Below, piece by piece: positions 33,130 through 42,384 of a stretch of 64,000 nucleotides of DNA; the first letter of the stretch is position 1; each line of letters opens with the position of its first letter. The position numbers and the translations under genes were made by a program. The notes beneath the pieces are model-generated. The model made no database searches and had not been told where the DNA came from. It worked only from the letters and a program-made list of their open reading frames with translations. This DNA comes from Hygrocybe punicea (taxonomy: Eukaryota; Basidiomycota; Agaricomycetes; Agaricales; Hygrophoraceae). The stretch lies in contig OY744462.1 in assembly GCA_963556145.1 (NCBI GenBank), positions 6,200,001 to 6,264,000 of the forward strand, in the 5' to 3' direction.

Positions 33130-35338
33130 CTAGTTGACATTGTCCATAGGTATATTGAGCTGGCCACATTTGAATGCTTCGATGTCCTGCGCAGCATATT
33201 GCATTATCAAAACGGCAGTTCCAGCATCGATTTCCAACCACTCCTGTAGATCTTGCAATCTGAAATATTCGAGTGTTAGCTGTGAAATCCGTCGAAATCC
33301 CCTGCTTTTCAAAAGTGGTCCATACGGAGCAAATTCAATCTCATCCCCATTGTGATCCGGGTGTCTGTCGAGGAAGCGGAACCATGGCACAACGTCCGGA
33401 TATTTAGCGGTGGGAACGGGGGCTTGTGTAGGAATGGGGGCTTGTATAGGCTGCGTAGGCGGCGCAGGCTGTGTAGGTGGCGCAGGCGGCGCCAGTTGCG
33501 TAGGTTGAATGGGAGGTGGATATTGGAAGGATTGGGGGTGGTACGGCGGATACATTGGCGGTTGGTGGATCATCGTATAGGGATTTCCATAGCCGTACGC
33601 ACCATGATTCGGTTGGTATTCCAAATTTGGCTGAGGAACTGGTGTGGCGCGTCCTCGAGACCTTGCGTCGGTCAAAGACAATGACTCCGGTTTCATCTCA
33701 ATTGTTGCCATTCCAGAAAGCTAGAGTAGCAATGAGTGAGCCGTAGGTTTGACAAGTAATAGATAGGGAACCTTACCACATCCATGGCCCAGTAGCCTAG
33801 ACTCGAGGGAGTTAGCACATAGCAGAGACCATTTTCCCCCTTCCAGCAATACAAATCTTTATCCTTCGAGTGCATCTCACACTTCCAACGAGTCTGCAGC
33901 TCCACAACTACGTTTGCCTGCCTCTGGCTGAGCCCAAAATCGGCTCCATTGGTTGAGTCGAGTACTGCAGCGTGAGGCCTGCCCTAGTATCAATCTCATT
34001 AACGGCACTCTATCTGAGTGATAGTGAAATGATACTTACACGTTTAACTCCTTTGGTAGTTGTAGCCTCCGTCATAGCCATGTTGGCACCACTGCCAATG
34101 TCTTCGAAGTAAACACAGACCGGTTTGAGAATGCAAGTTGATACCTTGCTGGTAGGTAGACGTTGAGGGACAATAAGGCTTCTCATTCGTTGCTTGAAGA
34201 GCCGGTATTCTTCATCGTTCTTGATTGAGGTTGCGCCTTGCTTGGGTTTATCGCTATCAAGCCGGTAGCGTAATACAATGAACGCCGGAAATCGTTGCAA
34301 CTTTTCAGCCACGGAGGTACAGAGCTGTTCAAGCGTAGCCGTAGACAGAAGAATAAAGGGCATATTGTTACCATCCGCAGCTTTTACAGCTGCTTGAATC
34401 TCAAAGGCTAATGCAGTTGTGAGCAATAAAATCAATTTGAGCGAGTAAGGACTTACGGCAGGTTGCTGGGTCAACGGTATCCACACGCTGTTTGCTGCTC
34501 GAATGTTTTGCAGCTGCATTTTTGCGAGGTTTGGGTGGAATTTGTTGAGCCTTGAATGCGTGGTACGGGACACGATCGTCATCGTCGTCATCTTCCTCAA
34601 GCTCATCTTCACCCTCGTCCTCCTCATCCTCATCTGCAATGTCGTCCAGTGGAATTTCCTCATCGATGTATTCGAGAGTGTTGTCATTGCAGTCCTCGTC
34701 TTCATTTGTATTAGCAGTCAGAAAAGTGACGATTTGGTCGGCATCACTGCCAATCGTATTGGATGTCGGGGAGAAAGTGTGTGTTGGGCCTGTCTCCTCA
34801 AATTCAGAAATTGTCGAGAGGGCTGCGGTGCTCCGCGATGAGGATTTTTTGGCACGAGTTGAAAATTGGGAAGAACGAGTTGAATGCGATGGCTCACGGC
34901 TGACAGAGCGAGCCCGTTTTTGTGTTTGTGATGATATGATGGGAGGATCTACGCTGTGTGCTCGTTTCTTGCCTTTCACTTTTTCAGATGGACCAGGCGG
35001 CAACCCGACTGCTGTTCTGCTATGGGTGGAAGTCGCACTGGGAGGTTTTCGTGACGACGGCGGCTGATAATCATGCATGGATTTGCACAACTCTGCAACA
35101 CCATCAGAAATACATCTGAGGCATGAGTCCTTGTCAAGCCCATATCCGCATCCAACTTTGCGAGTCCTACAGCGAAAGCAGGCTGGACGTTTCGGCGGCG
35201 CCTTATTAGATGATTTGATGGCTGTGAGAAGGTCAGAAATAAAAAAAGGACAGATCAGCTAGGTATACCTTCACGTTTGTGTTCCTGTTCATCCTCTTCC
35301 CCATCTTCTTCTTGCCATTTGTCTCTTTTTCGACGCAT
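33130..35338 (-). CDS. Zn(II)2Cys6 zinc-cluster protein inside the composite element
   Basis: Start chosen at 35,336-35,338 (MRRKRDKWQEEDGEEDEQEH). A spliced second exon encodes CFRCRTRKVGCGYGLDKDSC followed by LRC and, eight residues on, another Cys: spacing C-2-C-6-C-8-C-2-C-8-C, a full fungal binuclear zinc cluster. Then come a Ser/Arg and strongly acidic linker (DEEDEGEDELEEDDDDDD, about 34,590), a domain with FIVLRYRLDSDKPKQGATS, a segment with WKCEMHSKDKDLYCWKGENG, a Pro/Gln-rich stretch and a C-terminal SAM-like helical end (ISQLTLEYFRLQDLQEWLEI). The later domains occur in repeated Agaricomycete proteins of unknown role. DNA binding is expected; its target is unknown. Confidence 0.65.
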
Positions 35339-35539
35339 AGTCACGGTCAGAAAAAAGACAAGTCCTAAAAAGGAAACCATGCCTGGCAAGTCACATGTAG
35401 ATCCCAAATAGGATGTATGGCATACCGTGCTGAACAAAACTTTGTATATACTCATGAATGGGTCAATTGCACTGTAGACCTCTATGGACCTCTGGAGAAT
35501 GTCTCCAGGGAATTTGTCAAGATAAGCCCCCTGTATAAA

Positions 35540-35662
35540 TGAAGAGAAATCCTCCCTTAGGAATTCTCTGGAGAAATCTTCCCTTACGAATTCTGTGGAG
35601 CAATCCTCCCTTAGGAATTGTGTGGAGAATTCCTCCCATAGGAATTTGGTGGAGAAATCCTC
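35540..35662 (-). repeat. 30-bp tandem repeat, about four to five units
   Basis: Units of about 30 bases (GGAGAAATCCTCCCTTAGGAA and variants). On the minus strand they read in frame as 10-residue repeats of EDFSREFLRE type. The frame stays open into the first exon of the zinc-cluster gene but has no ATG upstream of the repeats. Confidence 0.75.
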
Positions 35663-35693
35663 TGCATCAAAATTCACACTGGACAAGTGCTAT

Positions 35694-38165
35694 TCAAATC
35701 ATGCAATGATGAGGGAAGCTAATAAGGTGTAGTGAGGTACAAGAGAGGTGAGGGGAATGAGAAGAGTTTTGCCGAGACTTGATTTGAAGAACACTTGTCC
35801 TGCTTGAATTGTGATGAAAGGATGAGGAAAGCCGAGAAGGTCCAGTGAGGCACAAAAGAGGTGAGGGTAATGGAAAGAGTTTTGCCAACATTTGAGTTGA
35901 CTAGCATTTGTGCTGCATGAATTGTGATGCAAGGATAAGGGAAGGTAAGAAGTTCCAGTAAGGCACGAAGGAGGTGAGGGTAATTGAGGGAGTTCAGCTG
36001 ATACATGAGTTGAATAGCATTTGTCCTGCGTTACTGTTGATGGAAGGATGAGGACAGTGAAGAAGGTCCAGTGAGGCACAAAGGAGGTGAGGGTAATGGA
36101 GGGAGTTCAGCTGATACATGAGTTGAATAGCATTTGTCCTGCGTAACTGTTGATGGATGGATAAGGACAGCGAAGAAGGTCCAGTGATGAACACAAGAGG
36201 TGAGGGTAATGGAGGGAGTTCAGGCGATACATGAGTTGAATAGCATTTGTCCTGCGTGACTGTTGATGGAAGGATGAGGACAGCGAAGAAGGTCCAGTGA
36301 GGCACAAAAGAGGTGAGGGTAATGGAGGGAGTTCAGCTGATACATGAGTTGAATAGCATTTGTCCTGCGTTACTGTTGATGGAAGGATGAGGACAGCGAA
36401 GAAGGTCCAGTGAGGCAAAAAGAGGTGAGGGTAATGTAGGGAGTTTAGCTGATACATGAGTTGAATAGCATTTGTCCTGCGTGACTGTTGATGGAAGGAT
36501 GAGGACAGCGAAGAAGGTCCAGTGAGGCACAAAAGAGGTGAGGGTAATGGAGGGAGTTCAGCTGATACATGAGTTGAATAGCATTTGTCCTGCGTTACTG
36601 TTGATGGAAGGATGAGGACAGCGAAGAAGGTCCAGTGAGGCACAAAAGAGGTGAGGGTAATGGAGGGAGTTCAGCTGATACATGAGTTGAATAGCATTTG
36701 TCCTGCGTTACTGTTGATGGAAGGATGAGGACAGCGAAGAAGGTCCAGTGATGAACACAAGAGGTGAGGGTAATGGAGGGAGTTCATCCGATACATGAAT
36801 TGAATAGCATTTGTCCTGCGTGACTGTTGATGGAAGGATGAGGACAGCGAAGAAGGTCCAGTGAGGCAAAAAGAGGTGAGGGTAATGTAAGGAGTTTAGC
36901 TGATACATGAGTTGAATAGCATTTGTCCTGCGTGACTGTTGATGGAAGGATGACAACAGCGAAGAAGGTCCAGTGAGGCACAAAAGAGGTGAGGGTAAGG
37001 GCGGGAGTTCAGGCGATATGTGAGTTGAATAGCATTTGTCCTGCGTGACTGTTGATGGAAGGATGAGGACAGTGAAGAAGGTCCAGTGATGAACACAAGA
37101 GGTGAGGGTAATGGAGGGAGTTCAGGCGATACATGAGTTGAATAGCATTTGTCCTGCGTGACTGTTGATGGAAGGATGAGGACAGCGAAGAAGGTCCAGT
37201 GAGGCACAAAAGAGGTGAGGGTAAGGGCGGGAGTTCAGGCGATATGTGAGTTGAATAGCATTTGTCCTGCGTGACTGTTGATGGCAGGATGAGGACAGCG
37301 AAGAAGGTCGAGTGATGAACACAAAAGGTGAGGGTAATAGAGGGAGTTCAGGCGATAAGTGAGTTGAATAGCATTTGTCCTGCGTTACTGTTGATGGAAG
37401 GATGAGGACAGCGAAGAAGGTCCAGTGATGAACACAAGAGGTGAGGGTAATGGAGGGAGTTCAGGCGATACATGAGTTGAATAGCATTTGTCCTGCGTGA
37501 CTGTTGATGGAAGGATGAGGACAGCGAAGAAGGTCCAGTGATGAACACAAGAGGTGAGGGTAATGGAGGGAGTTCAGGCGATACATGAGTTGAATAGCAT
37601 TTGTCCTGCGTGACTGTTGATGGCAGGATGAGGACAGCGAAGAAGGTCGAGTGATGAACACAAAAGGTGAGGGTAATAGAGGGAGTTCAGGCGATAAGTG
37701 AGTTGAATAGCATTTGTCCTGCGTTACTGTTGATGGAAGGATGAGGACAGCGAAGAAGGTCCAGTGAGGCACAAAAGAGGTGAGGGTAATGGAGGAAGTT
37801 CAGCTGATACATGAGTTGAATAGCATTTGTCCTGCGTTACTGTTGATGGAAGGATGAGGACAGCGAAGAAGGTCCAGTGAGGCACAAAAGAGGTGAGGGT
37901 AATGGAGGGAGTTTAGCTGATACATGAGTTGAATAGCATTTGTCCTGCGTTACTGTTGATGGATGGATGAGGACAGCGAAGAAGGTCCAGTGATGAACAC
38001 AAGAGGTGAGGGTAATGGAGGGAGTTCATCCGATACATGAGTTGAATAGCATTTGTCCTGCGTTACTGTTGATGGAAGGATGAGGACAGCGAAGAAGGTC
38101 CAGTGAGGCACAACAGAGGTGAGGGTAATGCAAAGAGTTTTGCCGACACTTCACAATTCACACAG
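35694..38165 (+). repeat. 113-bp satellite array, about 21 units, with higher-order structure
   Basis: The anchor GCATTTGTCCTGCGT (or a close variant) recurs at 36,017, 36,130, 36,243, 36,356, 36,468, 36,581, 36,694, 36,807, 36,919, 37,032 and on to 38,049, always 113 bases apart except two 112-base steps. Two more diverged units precede it. Variants repeat at multiples of the unit: the 112-base type recurs after 451, another after 226, another after 339, showing segmental duplication by unequal exchange. Since 113 is not divisible by three, the long open frames here are artefacts. Confidence 0.93.
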
Positions 38166-38405
38166 GATAACTGACATTCAAATCAAGTGTTGGCAAAACT
38201 CTTTCCATCACCCTCACCTCTTTCATGCCTAACGGGACCTTCTCAGCTTCCCTCACCCTTGCATCACCATTCATGCAGTACAAGTGCTATTCAAATTGAG
38301 TGTTGGAAACCCACATTACCCTCACCCCTTTTGTGCCTCACTGGACCTTCTTAGCTTCCCTCATCCTTCCATCGAACCTCATGCAGGACATGTGTTATTC
38401 AAACT
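38166..38405 (-). repeat. Inverted end of the 113-bp satellite
   Basis: Around 38,150-38,200 the sequence turns: GAGTTTTGCCGACACTT is followed by AAGTGTTGGCAAAACTC. About two diverged units then run in the opposite direction to about 38,405, making a palindrome at the array edge. Confidence 0.8.
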
Positions 38406-39960
38406 GAGTGATAGCAATTATGTCTTATCTCCCTCCTCGTTACCTTGGATGATGTGAACATGCCCTGGGTGATGCTCTTGACTGGAGCTCTGGGTTGGAC
38501 AAACACCATTATCATTGTGATTGGCCTCCACATTAGCATCAAATGTCACCCTTTGGACCATCATCAGATGTCAGAGTGATAGTGACTTAGTAGCAGTTTC
38601 CATATTGGCGAAGAGACTGCAGATGGAACCACATATTATTCACCTCCTGTCTTCAACCATGCTCCATATGAATGTTGCATGAGGCCTTACACATCATGCA
38701 ATGCTTCTGGCTAGTGGATTAGCGGACAAATACCATCATCGTGCAATACTCTCCATCTTTGAGAACCTCCAACAGGATATGATACAATGACAACCACACC
38801 ACTGACATATGACAATGATGACTGGCCCTCTCATATATTCTCCAGTGAATGCAAAACAATTCTGCTCAAGTCGAAACAATGTGGAGACACTGACACAGCC
38901 TTTTTCTCTTTCATGGACCAAATCTCCAGGTGGGGATCACATGATTCACATCGTGAAGCTTCATTGATGAGCCTATCATTACTTTTGGGGCAAATGGCCA
39001 CTTCATTCTTGCCAATGAGAACTTCAATGTGTCACCACCTATCAGGAAGAAGGCTGCCATGTACCCCTATGGAACACCTTATGCCCCCACCAACCATGTG
39101 ATGCTCCTTGGGTCTGAGAAATTCTGTGTTTCACACCATGTCCAGCCATATGCAACTAGGCCCACTGCCCATATGTGTACATAGTAGAAATTCCTGCCCT
39201 GGAACTAAGGTCTGTATCCAATTCCTCATCATCATTTCCTTGTCAATCATTAGGTCTCCTTCCATTGTGCACTGGAACATGCTCCCCTGTGTTTTGCTAT
39301 TGTGTAATGATTTATCTTTTCTTTTCTTTCTTCCTGTCTCTGTCTTTCTCTCTGTTCCTGTCCTGCCCTGCACTGCATTATGTTGCATTTCACAAGGACA
39401 TGTATCTGCATATGTTGGATTACCATATATGTTTTGCTGTGTATTTGTAATCCTAGTGCTACATACCATAGAAACCCTTCCACACATGTGTTTTGTAAGC
39501 CTCATTTATATCTGAATAAGGACAAGGCCACATTCATCTCAAAGCCCACTTGTATCTAGCACAGCTGTCTTTCAAATTCTTAGAGGTAATTGTCCATTTA
39601 CAGCATGAGGGCATGGATACCTGTGGTGCTATTGTTGATGGTTGATTGAGTGGTTTGCCATCTAATATGTAAGCAAGAAGGATAAAAATGTCATGATTCT
39701 TTAACTTACAGACAAACAGGACTGTGATAAAATATGAAGGGCTTTGAGCAATGTTGCAACAATACAAGGAGAGAGCTAATTCCACTGCTCTTCAGATGAG
39801 ATTGGACAGTCACAAAGAGCAACACAATATATATATTGATGACATTGAACCAATGTGGAACACTCTCTCAAGGCTTGTCATTTCAATTTCTCATGGCATT
39901 GAACCAGTCAGGATGCAACTGAGAGACACTCAAGAGCATTGATCAATTGATGAGACAAAC
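38406..39960. other. Region without recognised genes between satellite and Tc1-like element
   Basis: About 1.5 kb. It is rich in CCA/ATG steps and long pyrimidine tracts (39,310-39,360). Open frames such as 38,787-39,101 and 39,108-39,515 have no motif I recognise. It may be a decayed mobile gene. Two copies of TTACAGGGGAAACA (39,967-39,995) mark its right end. Confidence 0.4.
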
Positions 39961-40005
39961 AATACAGTTACAGGGGAAACATTTACAGGGGAAACAGTGT
40001 GAAAA

Positions 40006-41175
40006 TCAAATATAACCACAACCTCGGTACCAACCGAAACAGTGTTCAGGTGAAACCATGTAAACAGCCTTGAGAAGAGTTACAAAAATGTCCAAATCAC
40101 TCATCGTGGTCATCGCCAAACGAATATACTCCCCATTGCGACGCAATTGATATTTCATGAAGGAGAATGCAAGTTCGATGGGGTTGAGATCGGGGGAGTA
40201 CGGTGGGAGATATTCAATTTGCATTCCCCTACAGGAACATCAGATCATATGCACAAGTTCCCATAATATCTTACCTAGCCTCAATCCTTTCTCGGATGGC
40301 CGGAGTCCTGTGTATGCGACAGTTGTCCATGACGATGACCGAATTATCTCCTGGATATTGTTGCATTTGATCCAAGAGCGACTCGATAAATCGTTGAAAG
40401 GTTTCACTCGTGAAATTTCCCTCAAGCACATCACAATGCAGGACTCCATCGGTCAAAGAGATAGTGGGAAGAACAGAAAAGCTAGAAAAGTTCAATTAGC
40501 TCACTCAGAAAATGAGGCACAAATTCTCACCGCCTTCTGCGTACAAAGAAGGCCTTGCGCTGCGCTTTCGTCCCACGGATAGACCATGCTTGACCCCGAT
40601 ATGTTGTACGGCGATCAACCGAACTTTCATCGACAAAGACGAGTTGTCGAGCTTGATACCGACTAATTCGTGTAATATACTCGAACCTTTTCTCAGCAGA
40701 GCGTTCGGCTGCAATATGTGTCATCTAGTAACACATCAGCGCCTTAGCGAATGATCAACGCTGGATTATACCTTTTTCATGGTGTATCCAGCCCTTTGAA
40801 GCGTTCTCCAGACTGTCGCCCGAGAGACATTGACACCGCATGAGACTGCAAGCATCTCTTGCAGCTCGTCAAGGTACATATCTGTGGTTTGGTTGATCGT
40901 TCCGAGTAAATACTGAGCAAATGAATGAGTTTACAAATGTGTTCTAATAGAAGCATACTTACCTCGACGTCTAGGTCCCGTAAGACCCTTCTCGCCCTCT
41001 TCTCTGCAGGGCCTCGAACTTGAACACATTTGTGCGTTTCAAAGTATTTGAGAATGCGTTCGACCGGCCGGAGCGACACGCCTGTGTAAATGGCTAAGTC
41101 TTCTTTGGGAAGCAACGATGTGAGCCGGATTACGATCCAATGGACGTGGGCTGGTATCGTGCGGCCCTTCGCCAT
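40006..41175 (-). CDS. Tc1/mariner DD34E transposase
   Basis: Start at 41,173-41,175 (MAKGRTIPAHVHWIVIRLTS). The helix-turn-helix is LPKEDLAIYTGVSLRPVERI. Short introns separate DMYLDELQEMLAVSCGVNVS, then ARQLVFVDESSVDRRT (first D), NSVIVMDNCRIHRTPAI (second D), and YLPPYSPDLNPIELAFSFMK (the E). No stop or frame break inside exons, so it may be active. The stop is at 40,006-40,008. The spacing of the last two acidic residues is close to the 34 residues typical for Tc1 after splicing of one small intron. Confidence 0.85.
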
Positions 41176-41433
41176 GCTACAGCATTGAAATGAGGTTGAA
41201 CAAGCTGATAAACCAGGGGCAGCTTACCCCTCACGATCCCGAAAAATCAAGATTCTGAAAATGGCGATTTCCGCCCTCGGTCGAAGATTGAATGATGCGG
41301 ACAGGCGTCGGATTTATGGAACAGGTGTTATTTCGAGGATAGCTTGAGTATTCGACGAGATACAACAGTTTTCCGACTGACTACCTTTTTTGGAGTTTTT
41401 TTCGGGTTCCGCCAACCGGCCCGAAATATACAA
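40006..41433 (-). mobile_element. Tc1-like element, complete transposase, 3' terminal repeat not seen
   Basis: The 5' end (41,433) abuts TA at 41,434-41,435 and matches the end of the truncated copy at 32,077. About 875 bases (41,433-40,559) are a near-identical inverse of 32,077-32,952. I could not find the matching terminal repeat on the low-coordinate side near 39,950-40,005, so that end may be lost or very divergent. Confidence 0.7.
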
Positions 41434-41693
41434 TAAGCAAAATATTTATGATTTTCAAAGTCCGTTTTGGAAGGGGGGTACCAACCCCCTTCCCAGAAAT
41501 CATGTTTATGATGGCGTTTTAGGCTGTCGGGGTAATTTCCGGGGTCTCTGCGGCATCCCTGCCGTTAAGGTTTAGGAGTGCAATTTATAGCTAGGATTTG
41601 GGATTTATGCCGTGGATTCGCCTCCAATGCCGACTAAGACCCCAAATGTCATTAGCTAAACAAAATACAAGCTTTCTCCGAGTTGTTGCTCCA

Positions 41694-41945
41694 ATGTCTT
41701 CTCAGTCCCCTGAGCCTGAGCCTTTGCCTAATGCCCCTTCCAAGGCTGTCTTCTCCATTCAGCTCACGTACTACTCTCCTCTGCCTAAGCCAGCCCGTGG
41801 AAAGCCTGCAAAGGATAAAAAAGAGGTCAAGACCAAGGAAATGACATTCAGTGTCAATGACGACAACCACATAGAATTTTTAAGAGATGGTTTGGTAGAT
41901 AAGAGACTTTTTGATACCGAGGAGGTGAGCAATTTCCTTTACTGA
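41694..41945 (+). pseudogene. Chimeric N-terminal gene fragment
   Basis: MSSQSPEPEPLPNAPSKAVF through KTKEMTFSVNDDNHIEFL is the N-terminus of a repeated Agaricomycete protein family that I recognise but cannot name. At about 41,880 it stops resembling the family; the rest (RDGLVDKRLFDTEEVSNF) is simply the antisense of the mariner transposase start on the other strand. So the frame is a fusion made by insertion or rearrangement, not a gene. Confidence 0.6.
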
Positions 41946-42011
41946 ATATCCCTGCTGGCGGAGGACTGGGATGCGAGCCTTTAGGTCTCGAGAAACAGTA
42001 TGTGGTGGCAT
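41880..42011 (-). pseudogene. Mariner-type transposase, first 44 codons
   Basis: MPPHTVSRDLKARIPVLRQQ followed by GYSVKEIAHLLGIKKSLIYQ is the helix-turn-helix start of a basidiomycete Tc1/mariner transposase. It begins 60 bases inside the right terminal repeat and is cut at a TA (41,881-41,882) where foreign sequence begins. It tells which transposon type owned the 61-bp ends. Confidence 0.75.
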
Positions 42012-42071
42012 ATCATAGAATTGTTGAACTCAAACATTCACTGAGTAGTCGCGTTTGGGGTCTTAGTCGGA

Positions 42072-42132
42072 ATTATCCGACGCGACTCCCAAACATTTGT
42101 GTTTCCGCATATTTATGAAATGCGCTGTAATA
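42072..42132 (-). repeat. Right terminal inverted repeat of the composite element
   Basis: Perfect reverse complement of 27,647-27,707 over 61 bases. The next bases inward (CGACTAAGACCCCAAA, reverse at 42,054-42,069) also occur forward at 41,631-41,646. Confidence 0.9.
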
Positions 42133-42384
42133 GATCAAGTTTTCTCAGAGATCAAGTATTCTCAGTTAGTGTCACTGCTAGTGTATACCCGTTAGTATGC
42201 CACGGCAAGTCATGAAAACAGAGAAGTCGCTCCATGCAAGAGTATTGTAATAACAATGAACATGAATTTGTAAGAACAGTTTAACGATACATCGGTATGC
42301 AAGAAGTAACATCATTCAATACATTTCAAGAGATATCCTTCAGCGCCCTCTTATCCATCTAACATCACAGAAAACAACGGCCTT

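Larger units (their letters stand above)
27649..42130. mobile_element. Composite Tc1/mariner-type element with nested insertions
   Basis: The ends are bounded by a perfect inverted repeat: 27,647-27,707 and 42,072-42,132 are identical over 61 bases when one is reverse-complemented. The outermost two bases on both sides are TA, the expected Tc1/mariner target duplication, so the element proper starts TTACAGCGCATTTC. Inside the right repeat (41,880-42,011, minus) lies the helix-turn-helix start of a mariner-type transposase. The rest of the interior has been replaced or invaded by a pogo element, two fold-backs, two Tc1-like copies, a Zn2Cys6 gene and a satellite. The span, 14.5 kb, is many times a normal mariner length. 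Confidence 0.75.

Noticed and set aside
35994..37772. Long open frames with MPHWTFFAVLILPSTV-type repeats on the minus strand
   Set aside because: They are by-products of the 113-bp satellite. The unit length is not a multiple of three, so each frame is just a reading of consecutive units in shifting phase.
36017..38060. Regular repeats resembling a CRISPR array
   Set aside because: The units are contiguous 113-bp tandem repeats without unique spacers, in a fungal genome.
27647..42132. LTR retrotransposon or Helitron
   Set aside because: The bordering repeats are inverted, not direct, the target is TA, and no reverse transcriptase, integrase or RepHel motif is present.
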